A stretch of DNA of 64,000 nucleotides, from contig JALBCR010001292.1 of NCBI GenBank assembly GCA_030710515.1, positions 186,001 to 250,000 on the forward strand, given 5' to 3'. Below are positions 33,991-46,900 of the stretch, in pieces. Numbering within the stretch: the first letter of the stretch is position 1; every line of letters begins with the position of its first letter. The position numbers and the translations under genes were made by a program. This DNA is from Abscondita cerata (taxonomy: Eukaryota; Arthropoda; Insecta; Coleoptera; Lampyridae). The notes under the pieces are model-generated. The model did no database searches and was not told the DNA's origin. It was given only the letters and a program-made list of their open reading frames with translations.

Positions 33991-34549
33991 CTTTTGCTGT
34001 ACAGCATTTCCTCCAGTTCCATGTACTCTATGTTTCAGAATGCTGCGAGGTATGTTGTAAGCAGTAGCTGCACCAGGGATGGTCTTGTTTTCGTTCTGGA
34101 TATAATTGAGAGCCTTCTGAATAGGCTAATCCAGCACCTTTTACGTTTTTCTTATATAATTCCGCACCATTACCTGCAAAACAGGATAAAATGGTAATTT
34201 TTTTATAAAACTACCAAAAGTTTATAGACAGGGTAAATGGACTCTGGTAAGCTCAGTTACCCTAATCTCATGGTCCAGTTACCCCAATTACCAGTTACCA
34301 GTTTCTTTAATATTTTGTGGGTAACTAATAGACAAATTGTTGAAAGTTTAGAAAACGATTAAATTCACATATTAATATGTATTAAAAATTATTTTAAGAT
34401 AGTAAATATCAAATAAATACCTATGGGCGCTATGGTTGAACCCCTTATGAAAAGAACAACACATCACGTAACTTGGGAGAAATGTACACTTCAAAACTCA
34501 ATTAGAACTCACCATTACAAAATGGCTACAAAACTGATTGCAACTGTTG

Positions 34550-34597
<48 letters not shown>
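34550..34597. repeat. (TA)n(TG)n microsatellite
   Basis: A short TA run followed by eighteen TG units. The open frames reading Cys-Val-Cys-Val through it are an artefact of the dinucleotide repeat. The surrounding 34200-35010 has no supported gene. Confidence 0.95.
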
Positions 34598-34598
<1 letters not shown>

Positions 34599-35019
34599 CA
34601 ATTGAATTCACTTGAAACAGTCACGTATATCAATGTGACCCAGCTACCCCAATGCCCAGTTACCACTTATAACATTACAGTTGTGCAGTATTGCACTTTT
34701 ACTTTAGTTTATTTCGAGAATGTCGTGTTGTTTGGGCAACCAACAAAAATGTTTATAAATAATTACAATTATTAATTTTTATAGTTATAGTATATTGTGC
34801 ATTTCAAGGTGTTACATTTTCAAAATATTTTTTTTTTTTTAGATGTGGCACCCTTATCAAGAATATTATGGAGGTTATTCCTAGCTGCAGTTTAATTTTT
34901 AATGAAATTGAGGGTTAGGTAAAATTAGATTTTGTCTACTAAGGCTTAAAATTAAACCTCTCGTTATGAAAGTCAAAAAAACGTCTTCTTTTGTATTTTT
35001 AAGGTAAAATTGTTAAGAT

Positions 35020-35135
35020 GGTTGCGACATCTAATGTCACCTCGTGCCATTGTCCGAATAGTGACCTGCACTAAAACAACTTAATCGACAGATGTGTAAG
35101 CAGTTGCAAAAACCGATTCTTTGACTAAGATGGCC
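35020..35135 (+). repeat. dispersed ~115 bp repeat (second copy 49893-50008)
   Basis: Both copies share GGTTGCGACATCTA(A/G)TG, TTGCACTA-like spacing, GACAGATGTGTAAGCA and CGATT(C/A)TT(T/C)GA. Identity is about 75% by eye. The copies lie 15 kb apart in the same orientation. The family is unknown. The second copy adjoins the maT-like relic. Confidence 0.6.
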
Positions 35136-35229
35136 TTAAAAAACATTCTCAAATCGCCTGCTGTAAATTTGCACAATTGCGAATTACAGGCCAGTATCCC
35201 TGTACTATCAAAAGTAAAGAAAAAATTCT

Positions 35230-35700
35230 GTAATTGAAAATTTGGAACTGCTTCGAATCACAATCACTTTGTATTTCGAAAAATTAAAAAGACAAATGAT
35301 GCTGTAACTACATTTGATACAAATACAAAAATTGCTTTCAAAAAAGGAGTTACCAATTGTAACCTTTATCAATTTCAGAAAAGTGTTCGACTATACGTCT
35401 CATGATATTGTATTGCGCAAGTTAAGTCTAATACATAATTTTAACCTTAACAGTATATATCTAATTAAATCGTATCTAGAAAACAGATTTCAAAGTTTTT
35501 TTTATAAAAACAATATCTATGAGAAAGTTCCCTTGATCAATGGTGTGCCACAATTAAGGCTCAACACTGGAGTAAGTACTCTTCTTAATCTGTATTAATG
35601 CCGTATCTGTTAACCTTAATCAAGCTAGTGACTGTATTCTATATGCAGATGATGTGATCTTAATTAGTCAGGGACATTGCATTAGGTAAAGCTGATAGTG
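35230..35700 (+). pseudogene. Jockey/CR1-type reverse transcriptase fragment
   Basis: The 94-codon frame from 35314 contains LPIVTFINFRKVFDYTSHDI (RT motif A, usually ..FIDF.KAFD, with the Asp replaced by Asn) and YLENRFQ...GVPQLR (motif B region, usually GVPQGS). After a frame change LYADDVILIS is readable at about 35638-35668, the intact catalytic Y-A-D-D box. Frameshifts and the Asp loss show that it is dead. Segment 35700-36210 may be the rest of the element but has no readable motif. Confidence 0.75.
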
Positions 35701-36210
35701 CAACAAACGTTCCATCAAACTAAACTTAACTTTAATATTGAAGTTATACCGTTAGATCCTTTCGTGGATTAATGTTGCAAAATCATGTCTTTGAGGAAAA
35801 TTTCTTTAGATAGAGGTGCGAATAAAAACTGACGTTTTGCTTTTTGGGCGAAAGCTTTATCAAGCTTATTCTTTATGGGTCAAATTCTTAATCATAAAAA
35901 CTATGAGATTAAAAACATAATGATGGAACATGATAACTTGGGGCCAGAAGTTAAAAAAATGTTTCTTCTTATGTTTTTAATGTGATAGTAAAAAAGGAAA
36001 GGTATCTGACATGAATTCGACAAAATAATTTATATATCACATGATAATTAATCAACCAATTGAAACCAGTAATGTCCTTATTCCTATACTATCACAGTCA
36101 CAATATAAAATAACATCTCATTTACTTAGTTGTTAAGATTTTAATAAATTTGTCCGGTGTTTGTTCAATCAAATAAACTGAATAATAAATTTAAATAATT
36201 TTTCTAAGAT

Positions 36211-36536
36211 AGAGGTAAAAAAGAAAGACACTGCCTTTTTATAAAGTTATTTCAAACGATTCGCCCTTATTTATTAGATAGGAGTTTCTTCAAGGCAAAA
36301 ACTTTCTTTTTAGGCCTTTTTGTCGAACACAAATAGCGACATCGATATGCAAAAACATGGACCGATTGTTAATAAATTGATTATTAAAACTTTGAACGAC
36401 AAAGAAGACACGTACAATTACAATTAAATGTAAACGGCATAAGAGACATGTTTTGCAATGAAGAAGCCCCAATCTGATACGGATGAAAAGTTGGCAATAA
36501 CTTTATAAGAAGGCAGTATCTTTCTTTTTTACCTCC
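36211..36536. mobile_element. MITE with ~41 bp terminal inverted repeats
   Basis: The left end 36212-36252 (AGGTAAAAAAGAAAGACACT, then GCCTTTTTATAAAGTTATT) is matched in inverse by 36496-36536 with ~90% identity. The ~243 bp interior includes GACACGTACAATTACAA and GTAAACGGCATAAGAGA. A second, truncated copy lies at 38990-39370 in the same orientation, so the broken gene at 37.0-38.6 kb is bracketed by two copies. Confidence 0.75.
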
Positions 36537-36989
36537 ACCTTTGGAAGATCCTAAAAAAATAATTCTTAATTAAATCCATACACGAATGTCCATACCTACC
36601 TATGTTTAAATTAATTGTTCTTCTTCCAGAACGGCCACAAAAAAATCCCTAAATAACACTGTTCAACAATGAAAATGTTTCGGACTCAAAAATAGCTGAA
36701 TCTTATGTATTTCTACCTGCTGAATTCAAAAATAACAATAATAATTACCGATTAGCTCTTGTTTTGAAGATACAGTGACATGTCATTTTTCTAGGGTAAG
36801 AATTATTAGTTTGAGGGAAATTTACGTTTTGGTAGTTGGCACAAATGTAACTGACAACATATTGCTTTTAACTATTTGGAGGTTATGTACACTTTTACTG
36901 GTGCTATTACTGTGCATTTCGTATTGTTTCTGTTATAATTCGTATATATTTCTAGTTTGTAAGTGCATTTGAAGTGTAAAATTGTAAAA

Positions 36990-38639
36990 ATGCCAGAAAG
37001 TAAATCAAGTGAATAACTTCTGTTACATTTGCGGGGAAATAACATTTTCGTCACAAAAACGCAATCTGACGCCTACTGTAAAGACTGCTTACCAGCATTA
37101 TTTTGGTGTGAAGGTAGGAGACCAGGATAAGTCATGGGCTCCACATATGTGTTGTAACTCTTGTTCAGTCACACTGCGAGAATGGTTGAAAAATAAAAAA
37201 CGATCTATGCCTTTTGCTGTGCTTATGGTTTGGCGGGAACCTAAAACCATACAGATGACTTCTATTTCTGTTTGACCCCATCTATAAAGGCAGGAATGTC
37301 TATGAAGAAAAGAAGAACAGTTCAATATCCAAATCTTCAATCTGCTATTCGACCTATTCTTCATTCAAATAGCTTACCTGTTCCTAATCCACCTGAAAAC
37401 TTTTGATTTGAAATAGACATTCAAGACTCTGTGGAAGAAGAGGAACCCAGTAAGCCTTCCACATCCCATGACCCTGATTTTGAAATAAAAGATGACAAAC
37501 CGCACAAACTGTGTCAAGCGGAATTGATTGATCTCATTAGGGACCTTGAACTGTCAAAGGACAAGGCAGAGCTCCTAGCTTCTAGACTACAGCAATGGAA
37601 TCTTCTCCAATGTGATGTTAGGGTCTCAGAGTACAGACAACGTCATAAGAATCTGATTTCCTTTTTTGAGAAGAAAAAAAATGTTGTTGTTTGTCGCGAC
37701 ATTAATGGCTTGATGAAGGGTTTGAATCATGATCCGACTGAATGGAGGCTATTCATAGACTCCTCCAGCTTAGTTTAAAAGCTGTATTACTACACAATGA
37801 AAACTGTCTTCCTTCTATTCCTGTTGGTCATGCTGTTCACATGAAGGAGACTTATGGAAATATGTCAGCACTCCTCGACTCGATCAAATATAATGAACAC
37901 AAGTGGAAAATCTGTGGCGATTTAAAAGTAATCGCTATACTCTTGGGAATGCAACTGGGTTACACAAAACACTGCTGTTTTTATGTATGTGGGACAGTAG
38001 GGATAGAAAATCACATTATATCCAAGTAGACTGGCCTGCAAGAAATCTTAAGCCTGGCGAGAAAAATGTTGTTGCTAAGCCACTTGTGGATCCAAAAGAT
38101 GTTCTTCTTCCACCCCTACATATTAAGCTGGGATTGATGAAAAACTTTGTTAAAGGTATAAACCAAGAAGAACAGGCCTTTAAGTACGTAAGGAAGAAAT
38201 TTCCGAAATTAAGTGATGCCAAAGTTAAAGAAGGTATTTTTGTCGGGCCGCCTGCATTTGAACGAGTTCTGGAAGGCAAAGAAAAGAAAGCTTGGAAAGC
38301 CTTCAAGGTAGTTGTTTGTGGATTTTAGGCAACAAACGGGATAAGAACTACACTCAGTTAGTGACAGTGCTCCTGCAAAAATATCATGAACTCGGATGCA
38401 ACATGTCTCTTAAAATACATTTTCTCCACTCCCATCTCGACTTTTTCCTGCTAGTTGTAGAGCTGTCAGTGATGAACACGGAGAAAGATTCCATCAGGAT
38501 ATTTCTGTTATGGAACAAAGATATCAGGGCCGTTGGAAGAAATGCTTGCGGATTACTGTTGGTCATTGTGCAGGGATGCTCCAGAACTCGTTTACAAGAG
38601 GCAAGCCAAAAGACCACGATCCCATGAAGCCAGTACATA
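36990..38639 (+). pseudogene. decayed member of a repetitive arthropod protein family
   Basis: ATG 36990 (MPESKSSE) leads into a frame reading FCYICGEITF...CCNSC, a possible zinc-binding N-terminus. A conserved backbone follows in changing frames: MPFAVLMVWREPK (37207-37245), ELIDLIRDLELSKDKAELLA (37520-37580), DPTEWRLFIDSSS (37734-37770), KAVLLHNENCLPSIPVGHA, GDLKVIAILLGMQLGYTKHC (37916-37975), the HIKLGLMKNFVKG block (38120-38160), KVKEGIFVGPPAFERVL, NMSLKIHFLHSHLDFF and a C-terminal segment ending in TAG 38637-38639. At least six frame changes occur over ~550 codons. I recall near-identical multi-copy uncharacterised proteins in insects, crustaceans and Hydra, which suggests a transposon origin, but I cannot name the superfamily and no catalytic triad was assigned. 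Without searches the function is unknown. Confidence 0.7.
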
Positions 38640-38989
38640 GTTATCTTTACTATCATACATCTTCCAGCTATTCTTCAATTATTTTAGGACTCTTTGAATG
38701 TATCTGCTACAAAAAAAAATTAAATGGACTTTCAATGTAGATGGAAAATGTAATTAAACTGTATAGTCTTCTATTAATCACATTCACACTAAGCTAATTC
38801 CATGTATTGTGTATCACAGAAACTAGGGCTAATAAAAAAATTTCATTGTTAAATTTGTTTTTCTTAACCCAAAATTAGTAACATTTAACAAATTATGTGC
38901 AGGAAACATTAAAAAAAATAATTTTTGTTGGACAGTGTAATTTAAGTTTTGTGCATCAAAGTGTGCAGGCCTCTAATAGACAAAACGAC

Positions 38990-39370
38990 ATATAAGACAC
39001 GTACAATTACAATTACAAGATTATTAATAAATTAATGACTAAGACTTTGAACAAGATATAAGACACGTACAATTACAACTAAAAGTAAACGGCATAAGAG
39101 AAAGTTTTCGCATTGAAGAAGCCCCAATCCGATAAGGGCTAGACGTTGACAATAATTTTATAAAAAGACAGTGTCGTTCTTTTTTACTTCCATCTTTGGA
39201 AGATCTTAAAGAAACCAATCTTAGATTGTTAGAAGTCTATGTATCTTGACCCTATGTTCTCAACTCCTATCAAATATTATTTAAGTAAATTCATACATGA
39301 TGGTAATCCATACCCACCTATGTTTAAATAAATTGCTCTTCTTCAAGAATCGGCACCAAACACCCACTAA
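38990..39370. repeat. second copy of the 36.2 kb MITE (truncated)
   Basis: It matches about 36360-36640 in order, sharing GACACGTACAATTACAA, GTAAACGGCATAAGAGA, GAAGAAGCCCCAATC, TCTTTTTTAC(T/C)TCCA and CCTATGTTTAAAT. About 60 bases (39215-39290) are inserted relative to the first copy and the left terminal repeat is not visible. Confidence 0.7.
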
Positions 39371-39381
39371 ATCTCAACCTC

Positions 39382-39946
39382 AACCTCAAAAAACATGGTG
39401 GATTTTGAGTGGCAAACTCAACTTTAAACTTTTTTAAATATTGACGAATTTGCTTGAGTTGTTACTCGGGGGTTTTTGGGGTCGCTGATTACAAATCTGA
39501 CCTTAGATTTTTAAAATTCAGAATGGAGGAACCAATATGGCGGACGAAAAATTAAAAATTGATCAGATTTGCTCGAAACTTGTTACTCGTGGGTTTTTGG
39601 GGTCTCTGATTACAAATCTAATCTTAGATTTTGAAAATTCAAAATGTCGGATTCAATATGGCGGAGGAAAAAATAAAAATTGATCTGATTCGCTTGAAAC
39701 TTGTTACTCGGGGGTTTTCGGGGTCGATGACTACGAATCTGAAGTGAAATTTCTCGATTAAAATTCTGATAACCTATAAACCAAAAAGTCAAGAAAAAAA
39801 AATCATTTTAAATTTTCAAAGTTTAAGGTCAAATTCGTAATCAGCAACCCTAAAACCCTCGAGTAATTTGAAGCAAATTCGTCAATATTTAAAAAAGTTT
39901 AAAAAGTTGAGTTTGCCACTCATAATCCACCATGTTTTTTGAGGTT
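39382..39946. mobile_element. MITE with ~80 bp inverted ends and internal tandem units
   Basis: The left end AACCTCAAAAAACATGGTGG and the following ~60 bases (TTGAGTGGCAAACTCAACTT, ATTGACGAATTTGCTT) recur inverted, ending at 39946. Inside are three direct units starting at 39461, 39592 and 39713 (period 131 and 121 bp). Each opens GTTACTCG(G/T)GGGTTTT and contains AATATGGCGGA(C/G)GA. Part of the unit also appears inverted on the right. Non-coding. Confidence 0.85.
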
Positions 39947-39959
39947 AGAAAAAAACCAT

Positions 39960-42855
39960 GAGGTGATGGGGCAAAACGGACTTTGGATGCGTGTTCAGCG
40001 ACTCCAAAAACGTATAACATACCAAGGTTGGTGAAAAGAACCCCTCATCGCTTTTTTTTTGTGGACCTGTGTAATCGTTCTCCTAAGTAAGTCACGGATT
40101 TTTTGGTTATATTTATTATGCTATTTGAATAAAATGTACATTTGAACATGCAAGACAAATAGTTGGGTAAAAAGACTATATGAACTATTTCGTAGGTGGG
40201 ATATTGGGATAAGCAAGCACTGTACTATTTGTTTAACCGAAGAAATGTGAAAGTCTTTTTTCATTGGACACAAACCAAGATGCATTCATTACTATTTTCA
40301 GCGCTTTTAGTTTAAGTATCTCTCTGTTAGATATAGATCTTATATAGTTTTCTAAAGCAATATCTTTTTCTTCGGCGGTAAATTTGTAATTACTTTCAAA
40401 AAGGTAATACATGTTGGTGTGAGCTAGGCTAAAATTGTACGTTTTATACTGGTGAGTCCTGTATGTATGTATAGCTTTTTCTTGTCGATGCAACTGTTGA
40501 TTATTTCTTTAGAAAGGGTGGCTTTGTGTAGTAAACGTCATATGGATGGGTTTAATAGTTTGTTTTTTAGGTCCATTTCTTTGGCCATATTTGAGTTTCA
40601 GTTAGTTTGCAGTACTTGGAAAGCAATTACATGGGACCTTCAGAAAGCCACTTCGGCAAAAAGTTTACAAACTTGACAGAATAGAATCGTCAAAAATTTC
40701 CGTAGTTGGCGACAATAAGAACTACCTCAACATAAGAATGATCACAAAAATTGCGTTAAGGAAAACGTTTCTTGCACTTTAAGTTAAAAACAGAAGCATG
40801 CAGTCTAACACTAATAAAATAGGTAACTCTTCACTTGACAAAACTTTACTTGTCGAAGAAGTGGTCAATTAATTAAGAACATAGAGGATAATGTCGATTA
40901 CGCCAAAAGTTTAGGAAAAAGGATTTCCAGGATCAATTAGGGATGGATGCAAATTAAAATAAGAAGCCATAAAAACAGAAAACAAGAAAAAAATTAAAAT
41001 CAAATCTAAGTCTCAAACTTATTTTAGTCAAGAATCTGAGTAGGTTGACAAGTTGACTACTGACTTTCAGTAGTCCACCTTAACTGTTTTTAAGTTTTTC
41101 TCTCAGATGATGTCCCTTACAAAAAGATCCGATACATTCTACGATTACCATTTCGACACGATTATGACAAATAACACAAAATTTCCCATTCTTGGTTAAG
41201 AACTTTGCAGTTCTCCATAACTTAAGCTGTGTTAGTTTTAACAAGTTACGGGTTAACCTTTATTATTTTCTACTATTGCTCCTCACAAGGTTGATTTGGT
41301 ACTGAAATCTCCGTCGATGATATGGTTTGCTTGGTGAAGCTAAATTTAGAAAACTAAGGCAATTGTACAATATACTCATCTTTCTTGGTTTGTGAGAAAA
41401 AATGACATGAAGTAGGTATAATACTGTTTGGTACAACGTACATTACCTAAATAACGACTACTTAAACAGGTTCATGATTTGGTATACAGAGAATGGGGCT
41501 TGCTATATGGTTATTGTTGGATAATCAGCTAATACTTTCTTCGTAAATTTTAACAATTTGTCCTTAGACGAGTTCTAAGTTGATATTTTTCCAAAGTCCT
41601 CCTTAACCTATCTAATTTTTTTTGTAAAATGCAGAGGTATTCTTTATGATAACTTTAGTTGGGCGAATATTGTTTTGCCAAATTGACTGTTCTTTGTACA
41701 TACAAAATTTCGTTGAATCAGCTTGATGGCCGTTTTCTGGTAATTCTGAAATGAATCTTTTTGCTTAGATGTACTTATTTCTATTCCTTCGCTTGTTGAG
41801 CTTTTATCAAGGCCCATAACAATTAACTTTATTTGTAATGGTTTTTAATTTTGATTTGCCTCCTCCCTATTCGGTCCTTCTGATGTATCGATCTTGATGT
41901 TTTTAATTATTTGTCCAAGTTTCTAGTCGAACAGGCCAAGTTCTTTAAAATTTAAAGATCTTTGTTTTATTAGTTTTAGGTCTGGTTTTTTTTTATCCCC
42001 CGTTAACTTTATCAGTCGCTTAACTACTATGGAAACACAGTATTGAGCCAATCAAATTTTTAGAAAATTGCGTTTACAAGGTAATTAACCGACAGATTGA
42101 ATTAACTGGATATGAAAAAACGAGACCTTAGATCTATGCTTTTGTTTTCAACTTAAAGTGTGGCAAAAGGTTTTCTTCTTCTTGAGGCATTTTCTGTGAT
42201 TTTTCTTAATCGGTGTAGCTTTCATTGTCGCTAATTATACCAAACCTCTTCTTTGATCCAATCGATGGTAAAAAAAAATACTATAAATACGATTATCGCA
42301 CTAAAAAAACCTATTTTCTTGTCCAGTTAAAAGATCAGACTAACTGGAAAAACACATATTTACCAAACGTCTAGTTCTTTCCAAGATGTAATGGCTTTTT
42401 GGATGTACTCACAATCTTACAGCCACGAACGAGATGATGGTTTTAAAAACTATATTAAAACCTTTTTATCAGAAAGTACATTACCTAACGTTCTGTAATT
42501 GTTAATAATACAAAGTTAACGCTAACAAGTGGAATGTTGCAAAATTACCATTTGAAGCAGCATCGCATACACAGGTTGCTGATTTAGCAGTAGTAAGACC
42601 CAATAAGACTAAATAAAGTGAATAATGCTGTTTTAGTTTATTTTCGTTGCTTTAACCATAGCATACAAAACCAATAAGGTCATAATTCTGGCAGGACTAA
42701 TTATAACCGACGTGAGCATCCTTACATACTATGTGGCAACTAGGGCATAACCCTATTGGTGGAAATAATTTATAAATCAACATCAAAAAACCTTATAAAA
42801 TCCATCCAATAAAACTATTATTAAACTTGGTGAATTCCATAGTTTGGTATGGTGC
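39960..42855. other. no supported gene
   Basis: AT-rich sequence. The frames 40233-40493 (-) and 40452-40676 (+) overlap and have no recognised motif. At about 41095-41165 a CTCAGATGATGTCCC...CGATTACCATTTCG phrase resembles the structured tail of retroelements, and a similar CTCTGATGAAGCCC phrase is at 45239. Nothing else is recognised. Confidence 0.3.
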
Positions 42856-42860
42856 ATCTA

Positions 42861-43334
42861 TACAGGCTGTCGATTAAATTGGGGCAAAGTTGTGCAATTT
42901 TATGCTGAATTACAATCTAAAAGAAATTTGAAATATCTCCGATAATTTTAAAAATATCAAAAAAACGAAAATTTCTGATTTTTGTTTTTAATTTTTTGCC
43001 GATAATCTAATCAGATTAGAGATTTCTAACCAAAACATTATTCAGACACTTTTTTAATGAAAAATTCGAATATGACATCCCTTTTCCAATTATTTTCAAC
43101 ATGGCGGAGAAACACCTGTCAACTTCATTTTTTCTTATGAACGCCATTTTGGATTTTAATATTTCTAGATGAAGTTTTTTTTGCTCTTTACAAGGATGTA
43201 TCACACTTGGTAGTCAAGTATCACATTTTTGCCAAAAATATAATTTTTCATTTTTTGCCCCATTTTAACCGACTTTGTACCTCTTATGATAAGCGAGATC
43301 CCCATAGTGGCACTTGAAAAACAGACAGCCTGTA
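42861..43334. mobile_element. MITE with TACAGGCTGTC termini
   Basis: TACAGGCTGTC at 42861-42871 is exactly mirrored by GACAGCCTGTA at 43324-43334, and each is flanked by TA. A second inverted pair, TTAAATTGGGGCAAAG at 42874 and TTTTTTGCCCCATTTTAA at about 43250, lies further in. The ~470 bp has no coding content; the frame 43016-43204 is incidental. The terminal word is close to the TACAGGGTG word of the other foldbacks. Confidence 0.75.
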
Positions 43335-43394
43335 TAGTGTGGATAGACCAGTAAAAAAATAAATAAATATGTTAAACAAACTTTAAAGAAAAAT

Positions 43395-43946
43395 GAATAC
43401 GGCCGGATTGCGCTCGACCGTTTTGCGCTCTTACCTGAACTCGACCAGTTTGCGCTCTGCGATTTAATTATAGAAATTTGAACCTACCCTATTGTCTCCG
43501 ATCGACCGATTTGCGCTCTCTTGTAATATAATAGTTATTTGTATACCTAGGCCGAGAAATACCTTAATTCCTTATAGAAAGTATTTTAACTAAAGGCGTT
43601 TTCCCCCGATCGCACTGCCCCCCTTGAATAATACCCCCACCCCCCCATCACACAAACATAACTAATATAAACGAATGTTACTTGAAATAATTGTTTGTTT
43701 TTTTTGTTTTTGTTTTAAAGAAAAAACTGTACTAACTGTAACCTACCAACCAACACCGTTTACCCCGATCACATGAAAACAACTTAAATCTCGATAATTT
43801 CAAAATGTTTATAGTACAAGAGAGCGCAAATCGGTCGATTGGAGATAATAGGGAAGGTTTAAATTTATATAATTAAATTGCAGAGCGCAAACTGGTCGAG
43901 TTTAGGTACGAGCGCAAAACGGTCGAGCGCAAACCGGCCGACACCA
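43395..43946. mobile_element. MITE with ~145 bp inverted ends made of iterated GCGCTC words
   Basis: Arms 43401-43543 and about 43797-43940 are ~88% complementary. Each holds four spaced copies of a 16-nt word of the form CGACC(G/A)NTTTGCGCTC. GAAAAAT occurs at 43388-43394 and 43947-43953, equidistant from the arms, and looks like a 7-bp target duplication. The interior contains runs of C (CACCCCCCC near 43640) and no gene. Confidence 0.85.
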
Positions 43947-43953
43947 GAAAAAT

Positions 43954-46900
43954 AGCCTTCATCATAACAATAAAATGATAGCTAAGAAAATACATGAAAA
44001 ACAATGGAAAGAAGAATGAAAGACAAACATACAAACGGGACACTGGATTAGAAAATGTATCCCAAATATTTCATCATGGATTAATAGAAACCACTAAGAA
44101 GGTTACTTACAGGACACTGGTGTTCCAATTACTGTCCACAACGTTTCGTGCACCACATATAGGCTGGCCATTGAAATGCGATAAATGACAATAGAACACA
44201 CTTACACGACATGACAAATCTTAAAGATAAACCAGAAGCAAATCACAAATCACCAGGCCTAACAACATATTTTGAAGATTAAGAATACAAAGAAGAAGTG
44301 AAACAACAAGTTCAAACTAATTTCGTATTATTACTTAAACGTTCATAAGAATGAAGTCATGGCCTGGAGAAGAATTCTAATTAGATTACGGCTGGCCGAC
44401 TAATGGGCCGCTTGAAACTGTTGAGACAGCCCAACGCCCACTAATCTACCGAAGGAAAAGTCTTAATTTTGGTCATGTATTAACATCCGTATTGTAGTTG
44501 AATTTGCAGGGATTGTATTCCTTTAGATGGCTAGAGGTGCTTTGATATCACACGGCATTCTTTGACAAGTATTCAATGAATGAGTTGCGGAACTTTGATT
44601 TAGTTAAGGAGGTATTGTCAAATTTTAAACCAACAACAAAAAATTTCGATTAATTTTAAGAAGAGTTACACTGGAACATTTTCAAACACACATCAAATCG
44701 AATCAAAAATTTAAAAAATTAGTATAGAAAACACAGTAAACTGTTTTGATAGTTAAGCTATAATTAACCACAAATTGACAAGAATTAAGGTTTCCACGTC
44801 CGGAGTCATTGTTTAAAAAAAACTTCTTCCGGGATTGGACCATGTAGAAATGGTCTCTGTAGTTGCTAATGTTTTGCTACATATCGTAAGAGACTTTATT
44901 AGAACGAGAAGCTTAAAAGAAACTAAAGTTCAAGGATGACTACTAAAAATCATGTAATCAACTTGTTAACCATACCAGATTCTAGACTAAAAGAGTACCC
45001 AGATTTCTTTCAGTCTAGAATATGACTTGGTTCACAAGACAATTCTTGACTTTTAGAAGTCTACTTTAAACGTTCGTTTGTTTATTATTTTTAGATCTCT
45101 TATATATTTTTTCAATTGTAGGTTTTCCCAAACAGAGGGACCTTCTTGGTAGGAATATTTTAGTACTGGTGAAGGATGATTAAAACACCATGTTTTAATC
45201 TTTTGCCTACGTTTCATTTGTTCGTTTCAAGTTTCTCGCTCTGATGAAGCCCTTTACGATAAGTGGGGTAACGTTGGTAACTACGGTTACCATTCTGACT
45301 GACCCTTCACATTGAGATACAAAAACTATTTCAATTTTCTTAAAAATATTGTGAAACCAATACAACTTACCTAACTACCGTACCTTGGTAATTACTCATT
45401 AATTAAAAAATGAGTACAATTGTGCATACCAAGTTTCATAAAAATCGAACCTGCACTTTTATGATATCCGCTAACCAGCCTTACGGCAGTTTCTTTTGTT
45501 TTTAATTATGATGTACTCATTCGACTTAAAAAGAAAAAAAAATACCATTTTGGATTTACAAATTTTTAATCGAGTCCAAGTGGCTACAACGTGCTGAAAG
45601 TAGTTTGGAATTTGAATTCATTGGCAGCTCAAAAAAGCATTTTCATCGACGGGTACCAGAATTTATAACCAATTAAATTATTTGTTGAAAATGTCTTCCA
45701 CCCATCAGAAGTAACTCGCATCCCTTTACCATTTAAAATGTTTGAGGGCAGGATGTTAACGTTTTAACATTCAAAGATGTCCCTATAAAAACAAAAATTG
45801 TCTAGTATTTGGATTTTGCTTAAAACAAAATACTATAGGAATTATTAGGAGTTACTCGTTTTAGTTGGAATGCACTGTAGTATTTCATTTTCAGCTAGTT
45901 TTCAATGTATTGAATACTTCCTGTACAATTTTTTTTTAAAACTTTAAAATATTTTGTTATTTCAAATTAAGAGGGATCTAACAATGGCCGAAATGCTCAC
46001 CTTTTAGAATAGTTATGTACATATACATTTAATTTTGACGAGGGTATTTTATTAGTACTAAAAGTTGTACTAAACCTCATTTCATAATACTTTATCGTAT
46101 CCAAAATTGTTTCTATTTATTTTTCCAACGAAAGTGTATTACTGGTGACTGAAAAAATAATAAATTTAAATAAAAACTACTAAAAATTCTGCAATAGTAT
46201 TATTGCTTTATTTCTAGTTTAGTGTAGGTACATAAAATTTAAAATTGTTTATTTAAATTCTTCTACGTATTTTCATTTGATCAATATAAAAACACAAAAA
46301 ATACGAGTATTCTTATTATTTATATCAAACAAAAATAAACGATACTGTGTTGATATTAATTATAAATATTTAAATAAACCGTAATCGTAATTGAGCGAAA
46401 ACATAATTTTACAGAAAATAAATTAATTATTTCTTAAATAAAGGTTAGTAGTAGGTAAATACTTATTTTTTAAATTATTACGTTTGGCCGAAAATTTTGA
46501 ATTTTCTAGTTAAAATAATTATCATGCATATGTGATAATTTGTTGACCACTAGTTACATGCTTATTGATTAAATCATCTATTACGTTTACATTTTGAGTT
46601 TTTAGTGAAATTTGTATTTATTTTACAATTTAATTGCGTAATTGGTTTTAATAACTTTGCGTTGTTACTAAATATTGAGTCTAAAGATCATTATAATACA
46701 TTTGTTAATTACAAAAAAAAACAAAATTTGCGTAATTGCTAAATATCTTTTATATTTTTTTTTTTAATAATTTATAAACGTAGTGAAACCTAAGTTTTCA
46801 AACTTTAATGATAATTTACCAATACACATTAGAATTTAATTATGGTTTCAACAGGGCGGAGCACCTACGCATACTACTGTGAGAGATTAGTTGAATCGGA

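Noticed and set aside
34563..34775. Cys-Val repeat protein
   Set aside because: It is a dinucleotide TG microsatellite read as codons.
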